64,000 nt of DNA from Aquimonas sp964586455 (GCA_964586455.1 CAZPHV010000007.1:1-64000); one strand, 5' to 3'. Positions 1 to 8,890 are shown, counted from the stretch's first letter. Made by a program: numbers and translations. Notes: generated by a model not told the origin, from the sequence alone.

Positions 1-1
1 A

Positions 2-1201
2 CTGCCGCTGCCGGACCCACAGCGCGCGCCCTCGCCGCTCGACACTCGCGAACTCGCCCTGCGCAATCAACTGCTGCTGGCCAGCTCAAGCTCGCAGGAC
101 GCCTTGGACCTGCTGGCGCCGTATCTGCGGGCCGCCGCCTGGATGCAGCCTGAGGTGCATGTTGAGACCCTGGCACTGGCCGCGCGCGCGCAGATGCAGG
201 CCGGCCGCCCGCGCGAGGCGGTCGCCTGGGTCGAGCAGGCGATCGCTCTGCTGGACACGCGCTCGCCGCTCGGCCTCCGCCTGCAGCTGTACGAAACCGA
301 AGTCGAAGCCTTGCGCGACCTGCTCGAAACGCCGCGGGCGCTGGACCGCCAGCGCGAAGTCATCGGCCTGGTCGAGGCGCGACTGGGGCCGGCGCATGCG
401 CGTAGCCAATGGGCGCGGATGATGCTCTGCGGGCTGCTGATCGGTATGGGCGCGCTCGGCGAGGCCGACGCCGAGTACTCAGCGCTGTGGCAGACCCTGG
501 GCGCGCTGAACGATCGCGACTCGCTGCGCGGCGAAGCCCTGTTCGGCTGGGGCATGGTCGATTTTCGCCGCGGCGAATTCGCTCGCGCTCGCCAGCGCTT
601 GGGCGAAGCGCGCGTACTGTTCGAACGCGCCTTTGGCCCGGAGTCGCACAAGACCCGCAACGCACTGGAAGCCGAGGCCATGGCTCAGGTGGAAGTCGGC
701 GAAGTCCAAGCCGGCCTTGCGACTCTACGGGCCGTGGTGGCACAGAGTCGGAGCCTGAACGATCCGGCGCGCCTGGTCGGTCAGCTGAATTCGCTGGCAC
801 TGGCGCTGCTGGCCGCGCAGCGCGCGAACGAAGCCCTGCCCCTGATCGATGAGGGCCTGGCGCTGTCGGCCGAGCTGGGCCAAGCCACGGCGTGGACGCG
901 CGTGATCCATGCGCGCGCGCTGCGACTGGCAGGCCAGACCACGTCCGCGGTCGAAGTCGCGGAAGCGGTAGCCGCGGAATACCGCGAGACGATCTCGCCC
1001 GCCGGCGGCCCGCGCCGCGCCGAGGCCGAACGCGAACTCGCGCTGGCCCTGCTCGACCTGCCGGTGCCGCCACGCGAGCGTGTGACCGAACTGTTTGAGA
1101 GCGTGCTGTCGCAGCGACAGGCCGGCCTTGGCGAACACAGCGCGCTGACGCGGTCCAGCGCGGATGAGCTGGCCAGGCTCAAGGCCACGGCACCGCGCTG
1201 A
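2..1201 (+). CDS. TPR-repeat protein, C-terminal part (5' end outside window)
   Basis: The reading frame is open from the first complete codon in the window to a TGA at 1199-1201, so the gene begins upstream; the first in-window ATG (104) is probably internal. The visible 399 residues are almost entirely alpha-helical and Ala/Leu/Glu/Arg-rich, with repeating tetratricopeptide-like patterns such as 'ALFGWGMVDFRRGEFARARQ' and 'GRPREAVAWVEQAIALL'. TPR arrays mediate protein-protein contacts. In related bacteria this kind of C-terminus is often attached to a Ser/Thr kinase or a winged-helix regulator, but the N-terminal domain is not visible here, so the function is not assigned. No membrane segment is seen. 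It is followed directly by a palindromic repeat array. Confidence 0.75.
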   Translation: MPLPDPQRAPSPLDTRELALRNQLLLASSSSQDALDLLAPYLRAAAWMQPEVHVETLALAARAQMQAGRPREAVAWVEQAIALLDTRSPLGLRLQLYETEVEALRDLLETPRALDRQREVIGLVEARLGPAHARSQWARMMLCGLLIGMGALGEADAEYSALWQTLGALNDRDSLRGEALFGWGMVDFRRGEFARARQRLGEARVLFERAFGPESHKTRNALEAEAMAQVEVGEVQAGLATLRAVVAQSRSLNDPARLVGQLNSLALALLAAQRANEALPLIDEGLALSAELGQATAWTRVIHARALRLAGQTTSAVEVAEAVAAEYRETISPAGGPRRAEAERELALALLDLPVPPRERVTELFESVLSQRQAGLGEHSALTRSSADELARLKATAPR

Positions 1202-1220
1202 GTTCGTCTTCGGTGTGCTT

Positions 1221-1437
1221 CGGTGGGTCAAGATCCAGCCAATGGGCGCATGGTTTTGGCGGGTCAAGACCCGCCCTACGGGCTTACGGTTTCGGCGGGT
1301 CAAGACCCGCCCTACGGGCGCTTGGTTTCGGTGGGGCAAGACCCCGCCTTCCGGACTCACGATTTCGGCGGGTCAAGACCCGCCCTACGGGCTCACGGCT
1401 TCGGTGGGCCAAGGCCCACCCCACGGGGTAGCGCGCG
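1221..1437. repeat. Tandem array of six 36-37 bp palindromic (REP-like) units
   Basis: Units start at 1221, 1257, 1293, 1329, 1366 and 1402. The core of units 2, 3 and 5 is GGCGGGTCAAGACCCGCC, an 8-bp perfect inverted repeat around AA, followed by a CTACGGGC-like tail and a TTTCGG-like joint. Unit 6 reads GGTGGGCCAAGGCCCACC: both arms changed so that pairing is kept. Units 1 and 4 are degenerate. The array fills the gap between the TPR gene and the delta-60 gene and could act as a transcript-end stabiliser or DNA structural element. There are no spacers, so this is not a CRISPR. Confidence 0.85.
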
Positions 1438-1492
1438 CCGGATTCGCTGCCGGTTTTGCGTATCCCCAGGCAGACCCATTCGGAGCCTGCCG

Positions 1493-2842
1493 ATGTCCCC
1501 GCTCTTCGCCTGTCTCGTCCGCGGCACCTTCGCCGCACTTCTGCTCGCCTCTACCGCCAACGCGCAGGTCAGCCTTGACGCCAGCTTCGGCAGCGGCGGC
1601 CGCCGCACGGTGTCGTTTGATCTCGACAGCGCTGCCACCGATGGCGCGCGCCGCATCTTTTCGACTGCGGGCGGTGGCTATCTGGTGGTCGGCCAGGCCA
1701 GCAACAGTCCCGGGACTGCGCTGGCCCTCACCCTGCTGAACGCTGCGGGCCAGGTCGACCTCAGCTTCGGCACCAACGGCAAGCGCACGTATGCGCTGAA
1801 CGTCGCCTCGATCGCCGATGCCGTGCAGGACAGTCAGGGCCGGGTGATCTTCGCCGGCACCGAGTCGGTCTCCGGCGGCAGCGATGTGTTGCTGGCCCGC
1901 GTTCTGCCCAATGGCGAAGTCGATGCGAGCTTCGGTTTTTTGGGCCTGGCGCGAATCAACTTGAACGCCCAGGACGACGTGCTCGCGCTGGCGGTCGGCC
2001 CGCAGGACGAAGTCCTGGCCCTGGTACGCGCCCGCCCGGATTCGAGTTTTGGCTGGAGCACGAACGTGGTGGCGATCGATGCCAGTGCCCAGAACCAGGC
2101 TTCAGTCTTCGTGGGCGCATCGCCGCAGCTTGAAGCCGGCGCAGCCGCCTGGTCGAGCGGCCGCAACGCCCTGCTGCTGGCCTTGCCCATCACAAGCCCG
2201 CAGACCTGCATTCTCGGCGTCTACAGCGTCAGCCTGAGCCAAGGCCCGGGTGGCTTGAGCCTGGACGCAGATCCACTCGGCAGCGCCACCATGGCTGGTG
2301 CGAGCAACGGCTGCACCCAGCTGCGCGTCACCGCCATTGCGTCCATCCCGGGCAGCAGCGGGGCGCTGGTCACCGCCCATCGGGAAGACCCCAACGCGGC
2401 AGGCAGCGGGCGCCAGTTGGGCGTTCTGATGCGCCTTGCAGAGAGTGGTGCGCTCGACTTCGTGCGCAGCGATTTCGCGCCGTTCCCGAGCAATGACCTG
2501 CGCTATCGCGCCGCCGCCGTGGACGCCGAAGGGCGCCTGCTGGTCGCCGGCGATATCACCAACAGCTCGGGGCCAAGCAGCCGCTTCGGCCTGTTCCGCT
2601 TCCTAGCAAACGGCGCGCCAGACGTCGCCTTCAACAGCGGCAGCGCATTCATCGGCACCAGCTTCGCGGCAGCCGACGGCCTGGATTCACCGCTGTCTGC
2701 GGTGCGCGATCTACGTCTGGTCGGACCACGCATCCTGCTGGCGGGGCGCAGCCGCTGGAGCGGCGCCAGCGACGACGACTTTGCGATCGCCGCGTTCACC
2801 ACTCCCGACGCGCGACTGTTCGCGAACGGCTTCGAGCCTTGA
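1493..2842 (+). CDS. Secreted delta-60 repeat protein with C-terminal FANGFEP tag
   Basis: 449 aa from the ATG at 1493, chosen because it gives a clean signal peptide (hydrophobic stretch then 'STANAQ') directly before the mature part; the frame upstream runs through palindromic repeats. The mature protein carries delta-60-type repeats, beta-propeller-like units recognisable from 'DASFGSGGRR', 'DLSFGTNGKR' and 'DASFGFLGLA', each followed by a strand motif such as 'RVIFAGTESV' or 'RLLVAGDITN'. Proteins of this type are exported and of unknown substrate. The C-terminus is '...LFANGFEP', a short aromatic/acidic tag that also occurs in modified form in the DUF1800 protein at 23.2 kb. A copy of the last codons lies about 190 bp downstream. 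Confidence 0.85.
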   Translation: MSPLFACLVRGTFAALLLASTANAQVSLDASFGSGGRRTVSFDLDSAATDGARRIFSTAGGGYLVVGQASNSPGTALALTLLNAAGQVDLSFGTNGKRTYALNVASIADAVQDSQGRVIFAGTESVSGGSDVLLARVLPNGEVDASFGFLGLARINLNAQDDVLALAVGPQDEVLALVRARPDSSFGWSTNVVAIDASAQNQASVFVGASPQLEAGAAAWSSGRNALLLALPITSPQTCILGVYSVSLSQGPGGLSLDADPLGSATMAGASNGCTQLRVTAIASIPGSSGALVTAHREDPNAAGSGRQLGVLMRLAESGALDFVRSDFAPFPSNDLRYRAAAVDAEGRLLVAGDITNSSGPSSRFGLFRFLANGAPDVAFNSGSAFIGTSFAAADGLDSPLSAVRDLRLVGPRILLAGRSRWSGASDDDFAIAAFTTPDARLFANGFEP

Positions 2843-3260
2843 CAAGAAACGCCCGCACAGTAGTGGTCGTGGCGGTGCCGCCGGCGGGTCAAGACCCGCC
2901 CTACCTGGAGCTGTTGTAGCGAATCGATCAAAGCCCATGAACCCGTGTAGGGCGGATCTTGATCCGCCGCGCACGCACCTCGACTCGCCTCTGACCACCC
3001 TTCGCCGGCACTCACTTGCGAACGGCTTCGAGCCCTGACAAAGGGCGCCCACCTGGCGGCGGTCGTTACGGTGGCGGTGGCGGTCGCGGTGGTGGTGGTA
3101 GCGGTGGCGGTAGCGGTGGCGGCGGTGGTGGCGGCGGGTCAAGGCCCGCCCTACCTGGAGCTGCTGCAGCGAATCAAACAAAGCCCATGAACCCGTGTAG
3201 GGCGGATCTTGATCCGCCGCGCACGCACCTCGGCTGGCAAACACCCCGGCTGGCCGCTGA
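2811..3260. repeat. Direct duplication of the delta-60 gene 3' end plus its downstream palindromes
   Basis: The segment from about 2817 to 3006 (last codons of the gene, TGACAA, a palindrome at 2883-2900, a conserved spacer with 'AAAGCCCATGAACCCGTG', a second palindrome at 2951-2968, then GCGCACGCACCTCG) recurs from about 3010 to 3238. The second copy again encodes ANGFEP followed by TGA, has palindromes at 3133-3150 and 3201-3218, and has gained a GGTGGC-type expansion. The two palindromes in each copy are GGCGGGTC/GACCCGCC (second copy has one T to G wobble) and GGCGGATC/GATCCGCC. The duplicate is too short to be a gene. Confidence 0.8.
3068..3136. repeat. GGTGGC-type simple-sequence tract
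   Basis: Low-complexity tract of GGT/GGC/GGTAGC units on the + strand. It would read as a polyglycine peptide if translated, but no ribosome-binding site or domain supports a gene. It lies inside the second copy of the duplicated 3' end and is the main difference between the two copies, so it looks like a local expansion. Confidence 0.8.
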
Positions 3261-3355
3261 CCGCCGTTCGCACGAAACTTTCGCAGCACGCGTGCTGATG
3301 CATGCGACGCATAAGCACCTGCATGCCGCCGCAAACGCGTGCTTCGAACCCAAGC

Positions 3356-4642
3356 TCAGGCCGGAAACTGCCGCCAGTGCTCAGCCAGCAGCACCGCCAC
3401 CGCATTCGCGATGTTGAGGCTTTCGACTCGACCGCTGCCGGGGATGCAGACCCTGCGCTCGCAGTGTTCGACCAGGCGCTTCTGCATGCCTTCACCCTCG
3501 GCGCCGAGCACGAACACGGCGCGCTGCGGCAGCGGCTGTGCATACAGATCGGGCGCCGCTGCGGGCAGGGTGGCGAGGCTGACGAAGCCCGCTTCGGTCA
3601 GCCGCTCCAGCGCTGCGATCTCGGCGTTTGCGCCCTGTCCTTGCAGACGCACCAGCGGCACGTGTTCGGCGCCGCCTTCGGCCACTCGCGCCGCCGCCGC
3701 CGACAGCGTCAGCGTGGTCTGCGGCGGCAGCAGCACGGCGTGCACGCCGAAATGCGCGGCCGAGCGCAGCACGGCGCCGAGGTTGTGCGGGTTGCCGACA
3801 CCATCCAGCCACAGCAGGCGGACGGGGCCCGACTTCGGCAGGCGCTCCAGCAGTCGCTCGAAATCCAGCTCAGGCCGCGGCTGCATCAGCAGGCAGACGC
3901 CCTCGTGATGGCTGCTGCCGCTGATGCGTTCGAGCTCTTCGTCTTCGACCACGCGGTAGCCCAGTCGCTTGGCCACGCAGAAAGCAAGCAGCTCGCGCAG
4001 GGTGCCGATGCGCGCTTCGCTCAGATACACCTTGCGCAGGGCTTCAGGCCGTGCGGCAAAGGCAGCGCGTGCGGCGTTCATGCCGCAGATTTTCTGCTCG
4101 GGCTCACCCTTCGGAAAACCGCCCGGCGCACGCTCACCAGATCGTTCATGGCCAGACTCATACTGCGGGCGAGTGTATCCAGCCTCGGCGCGGCGCTCGC
4201 GCGGCGGCCCGCGACGCGGCTCCGTGGTGCCTGCGCTGGGCGCACGCGTAGCCTGTTGCGAGCCTGCGTACCCACGCGCGCCGCCACCCTCGCGGCGGTC
4301 ACGCGTTCCGGCGTCGCGGTCGGCGTTCGCGCCACGGGCCCGCGCATCGTTGGCGCCCGCGCCGCGCTGCCACGGCCCGCGCGCACCGGGGCTCTGCGCC
4401 GCGCTGTCGGCTTCGTTCGCCTGCCAGCCCCGCCGCCCGTCGGCCTTGGATGCGTCGGGCCGGGCGTCCGAGGGCATCTCACCCTGAACGGCCGGTCGCC
4501 CAGGATGGGGCTTCGGATCGCCCTTGGGACGCCAGGCGCTGCCGATCTTGTCACCTTCCGGACGCGCGCCGGGGCCACGCTTTGCGGCGCCCCAGGGCGA
4601 GCGCTTGCCACCATCGCCACCGTCATCGCCTTCGCGGTTCAT
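3356..4642 (-). CDS. TrmH/SpoU-family RNA 2'-O-ribose methyltransferase with disordered N-terminus
   Basis: 428 aa. Residues about 1-190 are Arg/Gly/Pro/Asp-rich and probably disordered (RNA-binding style). Then comes a SpoU substrate-binding domain ('KICGMNAARAAFAARPEALR') and a SPOUT knot domain with the three family motifs: 'GVGNPHNLGAVLRSA', 'VLGAEGEGM' and 'SGRVESLNIANAVAVLL'. Such enzymes transfer a methyl group from SAM to a ribose 2'-OH in rRNA or tRNA. The long basic N-terminus and size recall the E. coli YfiF type more than RlmB, so no symbol is given. The ATG overlaps the stop codon of the upstream RND permease gene as ATGA (4639-4642), which suggests translational coupling although the functions are unrelated. 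Confidence 0.85.
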   Translation of the reverse strand: MNREGDDGGDGGKRSPWGAAKRGPGARPEGDKIGSAWRPKGDPKPHPGRPAVQGEMPSDARPDASKADGRRGWQANEADSAAQSPGARGPWQRGAGANDARARGANADRDAGTRDRREGGGARGYAGSQQATRAPSAGTTEPRRGPPRERRAEAGYTRPQYESGHERSGERAPGGFPKGEPEQKICGMNAARAAFAARPEALRKVYLSEARIGTLRELLAFCVAKRLGYRVVEDEELERISGSSHHEGVCLLMQPRPELDFERLLERLPKSGPVRLLWLDGVGNPHNLGAVLRSAAHFGVHAVLLPPQTTLTLSAAAARVAEGGAEHVPLVRLQGQGANAEIAALERLTEAGFVSLATLPAAAPDLYAQPLPQRAVFVLGAEGEGMQKRLVEHCERRVCIPGSGRVESLNIANAVAVLLAEHWRQFPA

Positions 4643-7600
4643 GCGTGGCCACCCACCGGAGCGACTTCTTCGTCCATTTCGTCCAGCTTGCGTCCCAGCG
4701 CCTCAGGCGAGCGCGTGAACGGCGCCAGCAGCGCATAGAAGGCCGGCACCACGAACAGCGACAGCAGGGTCGAGAAGGCGACGCCGAAGATCACTACAAC
4801 ACCGATGGTCGCGCGGCTGGCCGAGCCGGGGCCGCCGGCGACCACCAGCGGGATGGCGCCGGCGATCGTCGCGATCGAGGTCATCAGAATCGGCCGCAGG
4901 CGCACCGCAGCAGATTCCACGATCGCGTCCAGCACGTTGGCGCCGTCATCGCGTAGCTGGTTGGCGAACTCGACGATCAGGATGCCGTTCTTGGCCGCGA
5001 GGCCCACCAGCATGACAATGCCGATCTGACTGAACAGATTGAGCGTGCCTCCCGTCACCCAGAGGCCACCGAGCGCACCCAGCACGGCCAGCGGCACGGT
5101 GAACATAATCACCAGCGGGTGGATGAAACTCTCGAACTGAGCGGCCAGCACCAGGTAGACCACCAGCAGGGCCATGGCGAAGGTCGCGAGCGCGCTGCCG
5201 CTGGCTTTGATGAACTCGCGCGAGCCGCCCTTGTAGTCGATCTGGGCGTAGTCCGGCAGCTCGGCGCGCGCGGTCTGCTCGACCCACTCGATCGCCTCAC
5301 CCAGGGTATAACCAGCACTGAGGTTCGCCGAAATGGTGATCGCGCGCAGACGATTGAAGCGGTTGAAGCTGCCCGGCTCGGCCAGCTCCGACAGAGTCAC
5401 CAGATTGGCCAATGGAATCAGCTCGCGGGTGCGCTCGGAGCGCACGTAAACACCAGTGAGGTCGGTCGGGCCCGCGCGGAAGGCTTCTTCGGCCTGCAGC
5501 ACCACGTCGTACTCTTCCCCGTCTTCCACATACGTGGTGACGCGACGCGACCCCATCATGGTTTCGAGGGTGCGACCGATCTCCTGCACCGACACACCGA
5601 GGTCGGCGGCGCGCGCGCGATCGATGTCGATGCGCATCTGCGGCCGGGTTTCCTGATAGTCGGAGTCGGCAGCGAAGATGCCGGGGTTCTCGTCGATGCG
5701 CGCCAGCATGCGGTCGCGCCATTCCGACAGTTCCTGATAGTTCGGGCCACCCAGCACGAACTGCAGGGGCTGGCCGCGGCCGCCGCCCAGACCGCCGCCG
5801 CGACCCTGCGCAAAGGCGCGCACGCCGGGGATGCTGTTGAGCTCGCTGCGGAACGCGTCGATGACTTCGCCGGTGCTCATGCTGCGCTCGGCCCAGTCTT
5901 TCAGGATCACGATCGCAAAGCCCTGATGCATTTCTTCGCTGGCGCCGAAGCCACCCGGCACACGGGTGTTCATGCGCTGCACCGGGCCGTCAGTGACGAA
6001 GGGCATGAGTTTGTCCTCGATCGCGCGCACCTGGCTGACGGTGTAGTCGAAGCCCGCCCCCTCGGGGCCCTGGATGCTGACGAAGAAACTGCCGCGATCC
6101 TCGTCGGGGGCGAGTTCGCTGGGCACGGTGTTGAACAGCAGCACGGCCAGCAGGCCGACCCCGGCGAACATCACCGCCAGGCCCGCCGCCAGCGCGATCC
6201 GCGAGCGCCGCACCAGACCACCCACGATGCGCGCATAGACCCGGCCGACGCGTGCAATGAAGTTTAGGAACACGGCGTTGAAACGGTTCGGTTTCTCGTT
6301 GGGCCGGACCAGCTTGGAGCACATCATCGGGGTCAGGGTGAGCGCCACGAAGCTGGAAATCGCGACCGCTGCCGACAGTGCCACCGCCAGCTCGCGGAAC
6401 AGCCGCCCCGCATTCGACTGCATGAAACCCACCGGCAGGAACACCGCCACCAGCACCGCGGTGGTGGCGATTACCGCGAACGCGACCTGGGCGGTGCCGC
6501 GCTTGGCGGCCAGCAGCGGCGGCTCGCCCAGATCGGCACGGCGCTGAACGTTTTCGAGCACGATGATGGCGTCGTCGACAACCAGGCCGATACACAGCAC
6601 CAGCGCCAGCAAGGTCAGCAGGTTGATCGAGAAACCGAAAGCAGACAGCGCCGTAAAGGCCGCGATCAGACACACCGGCACCGTCACCGCCGGCACCAGC
6701 GCGGCGCGCAGGCTGCCGAGGAACAGGTAGATCACGATCAGCACCAGCACCATCGCTTCCACCAAGGTCCACTGCACGCGCTTCAGCGCGGAGTCGATGA
6801 AGATGGTGGTGTCAAAGGCCACGATCAGGGTCGCGCCTTCGGGCAGGGTCCCTTGGATGCGCTCGACCTCGGACTTCACCGACGCGGCCACATCCAAGCT
6901 GTTGGCGGTAGAGGTCTTGACGATGCCGAGGCCCAGGTTCGGCTGGCCATTGCCGCGAAAGTACGCGCGTCGTTCGCTGGACGCGCGCTCGACCCGCGCC
7001 ACATCGGCCAGCCGCACCACGTAGCCGTCCTCACCCTTGGCCAGCGACAGCTGCGCGAAGTCGTCGGCGGTCCGGTAACCCCGGTTCACGCGCAGGGTGA
7101 AGTCGCGGGTCTCCGACTGCAGGCGACCGGCCGGCAGTTCAATGTTCTCGCGGCGCAGGGCGCTCTCGACGTCATTGACCGTGAGCCCGCGCGCGGCCAG
7201 GGCCTGGCGATCCAGCCAGATGCGCATGGCATAGCGCTGCTGGCCGCCGACCCGCACCGCGGCCACGCCTTCAAGCGCTGACAGGCGATCGGTGATGTAG
7301 CGCTCGGCGTAGTCGGTCAGCTCCAGCGTGTCCATCCGATCCGAATTCATGTTCAGCCAGATGATCGGCTGCGAGTCGGCCTCGACCTTGGAGATCTGCG
7401 GCGCGTCCACCTCCTGCGGGAGCCGGTTGACGATGCGACTGATGGCGTCGCGCACGTCATTGGTGGCGGCTTCGATGTCGCGACCCAGGCCGAACTCGAT
7501 GGTGACGTCGCTGCGGCCGTTGCGGCTGCGCGAGTCCACCGACTCGATGCCTTCAATGCCGCTGACCGCGTCTTCCAGAATCTGGGTGACGCGGGTTTCC

Positions 7601-7776
7601 ACCACCGCCGCCGAAGCACCGGTGTAGACCACCTCCACCGACACGATCGGCGGATCGATGTCCGGCAGCTCGCGGACGGTCAGTGTGCTGTAGGCCATGA
7701 TGCCCAGCACCACCAGCAGCAGGTTCATCACGGTGGCCAGCACCGGACGCTTGATCGAGATATCGGACAGCACCAT
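4639..7776 (-). CDS. RND (HAE1 type) multidrug efflux permease
   Basis: 1045 aa, the normal length for AcrB/MexB-like inner-membrane permeases. TM1 follows 'MVLSDISIKRPVLATVMN'. The proton-relay pair of TM4 is present ('GLVVDDAIIVLENV') and the TM10 lysine is present ('VGLAAKNGILIVEFANQ'). Two large periplasmic loops and 12 membrane segments follow the family pattern. The protein exports hydrophobic compounds by proton antiport together with the adaptor encoded 13 bp upstream. No outer-membrane channel gene lies in the window, so a TolC-like partner must be encoded elsewhere. The sequence 'ELPDIDPPIVSVEVVYTGA' groups it with MexF/AcrB-like and related exporters; the substrate cannot be told. 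Confidence 0.93.
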   Translation of the reverse strand: MVLSDISIKRPVLATVMNLLLVVLGIMAYSTLTVRELPDIDPPIVSVEVVYTGASAAVVETRVTQILEDAVSGIEGIESVDSRSRNGRSDVTIEFGLGRDIEAATNDVRDAISRIVNRLPQEVDAPQISKVEADSQPIIWLNMNSDRMDTLELTDYAERYITDRLSALEGVAAVRVGGQQRYAMRIWLDRQALAARGLTVNDVESALRRENIELPAGRLQSETRDFTLRVNRGYRTADDFAQLSLAKGEDGYVVRLADVARVERASSERRAYFRGNGQPNLGLGIVKTSTANSLDVAASVKSEVERIQGTLPEGATLIVAFDTTIFIDSALKRVQWTLVEAMVLVLIVIYLFLGSLRAALVPAVTVPVCLIAAFTALSAFGFSINLLTLLALVLCIGLVVDDAIIVLENVQRRADLGEPPLLAAKRGTAQVAFAVIATTAVLVAVFLPVGFMQSNAGRLFRELAVALSAAVAISSFVALTLTPMMCSKLVRPNEKPNRFNAVFLNFIARVGRVYARIVGGLVRRSRIALAAGLAVMFAGVGLLAVLLFNTVPSELAPDEDRGSFFVSIQGPEGAGFDYTVSQVRAIEDKLMPFVTDGPVQRMNTRVPGGFGASEEMHQGFAIVILKDWAERSMSTGEVIDAFRSELNSIPGVRAFAQGRGGGLGGGRGQPLQFVLGGPNYQELSEWRDRMLARIDENPGIFAADSDYQETRPQMRIDIDRARAADLGVSVQEIGRTLETMMGSRRVTTYVEDGEEYDVVLQAEEAFRAGPTDLTGVYVRSERTRELIPLANLVTLSELAEPGSFNRFNRLRAITISANLSAGYTLGEAIEWVEQTARAELPDYAQIDYKGGSREFIKASGSALATFAMALLVVYLVLAAQFESFIHPLVIMFTVPLAVLGALGGLWVTGGTLNLFSQIGIVMLVGLAAKNGILIVEFANQLRDDGANVLDAIVESAAVRLRPILMTSIATIAGAIPLVVAGGPGSASRATIGVVVIFGVAFSTLLSLFVVPAFYALLAPFTRSPEALGRKLDEMDEEVAPVGGHA

Positions 7777-7789
7777 GGTCGGAACTCCT

Positions 7790-8890
7790 TCAGCCGGCCT
7801 GTGCGGTCGGCGCCGCGGGAGCGGCCTCGACCACGCGAATTCCGGGGCGCAGCTTTACTGTCCCCTCCACCACGATGCGCTCGCCGGCGGCCACGCCTTC
7901 CAGAATCTCCACCTCGCCGCGTCTGCGAGCGCCTGCGCGCACGTCAACGCGGGTCACCTGGCCGTCTTCGGCAACGCGGTAGACGAAGCTCTGGCCGCCG
8001 ATCTGCAGCAGGGCGAGCTCGGGGATCACCAGGGTGGTGCGGGTCGGCTTTTCAACCCGCACGGTCAGCAGCATGCCGGGGCGCAGCAGCAGCTCCGGAT
8101 TCTCGAAATCGGCACGCACCATCACCGCGCGCGAGATCGGGTCGATCCGCGAGCCCACGGTGGCGACGACGCCGATGAATTCCTGATCGGGGTAGGCCGC
8201 GCTGCTTGCGCGCACCACCTGGCCAGGCGCCAAGGCAGCGAGAAAGGTTTCCGGCACCGAGAAATCCAGCTTGATCACCGAGATGTCATCGAGCGTGGCG
8301 ATCGCGGTACCGGGCGTGACCAGGGTGCCCGGGCTGACCTGTCGGAAACCCAGCACGCCGTCAAAAGGCGCGGTGATGACGCGGTCGGCCAAACGTGCGC
8401 GGATGGTCTCGACGCGGGCGCGGGCGGAGTCACGCGCCGCCACCTGGGCGTCCAGCTGGCTGCGCGGTACGGTGCCGCTTTCGACCAGGCCGGCCAGGCG
8501 CTCGTATTGCTGGCGGGTTTCCTTGTAGGTGGCCTGGGCCTCTTCCAGCCCCGCCACTTCGGCGCGGCCGGACAGGTCGACCAGAATATCGCCGGTGATT
8601 ACGCGGTCGCCGTCTTCGAACTTGATGCGCTCTACGACCTCGGTGACCTTTGCGGTGAGGGTCACCGACTCGCGCGCCAGGGTCGTGCCCAGGGCCTCGA
8701 TCTGATCCGTCCACGGCTTTTCTTCGACCGTGGTCGTCACCACCGTCACCGGCGGCATGCCGCCTGCACCCGCAGCTGGCGCACCGGTGTCGCCGCAGGC
8801 GCCCAGCAGGGCAGCCAACAGCAGGCCGCCGAGAGCTCGGGAAGGAGGGCGTTTCAGGCGGGACAGAACAGCGGCGGGGACGGGGGGCAT
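7790..8890 (-). CDS. RND efflux periplasmic adaptor lipoprotein (membrane fusion protein)
   Basis: 366 aa from the ATG at 8890, preferred over an in-frame ATG at 8950 because GAGG lies 5 nt upstream and because it gives a lipoprotein signal with a lipobox ('LLLAALLGAC'). The mature protein has the adaptor layout: beta-barrel/lipoyl halves ('DRVITGDILVDLSGRAEVAG' before, 'ITAPFDGVLGFRQVSPGTLV' after) around a short coiled hairpin ('EAQATYKETRQQYERLAGLV'), then a membrane-proximal domain. It would link the inner-membrane pump to an outer-membrane channel and be anchored by its lipid. It is first in a three-gene minus-strand operon: adaptor, 13-bp gap, permease, 4-bp overlap, methyltransferase. 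Confidence 0.9.
   Translation of the reverse strand: MPPVPAAVLSRLKRPPSRALGGLLLAALLGACGDTGAPAAGAGGMPPVTVVTTTVEEKPWTDQIEALGTTLARESVTLTAKVTEVVERIKFEDGDRVITGDILVDLSGRAEVAGLEEAQATYKETRQQYERLAGLVESGTVPRSQLDAQVAARDSARARVETIRARLADRVITAPFDGVLGFRQVSPGTLVTPGTAIATLDDISVIKLDFSVPETFLAALAPGQVVRASSAAYPDQEFIGVVATVGSRIDPISRAVMVRADFENPELLLRPGMLLTVRVEKPTRTTLVIPELALLQIGGQSFVYRVAEDGQVTRVDVRAGARRRGEVEILEGVAAGERIVVEGTVKLRPGIRVVEAAPAAPTAQAG

Noticed and set aside
1221..1437. Possible CRISPR-like array of 36-bp repeats
   Set aside because: The units are contiguous with no unique spacers, the repeats are palindromic and there are no cas genes nearby.
1223..1492. N-terminal extension of the delta-60 gene
   Set aside because: It would translate the palindromic array; the signal peptide begins at the ATG at 1493.
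3016..3417. Glycine-rich 133-codon frame
   Set aside because: Made of the duplicated 3' end and the GGTGGC tract; no ribosome-binding site and no protein-like continuation.
3302..4738. 478-codon plus-strand open frame
   Set aside because: Antisense to the SpoU methyltransferase, which has all three family motifs.
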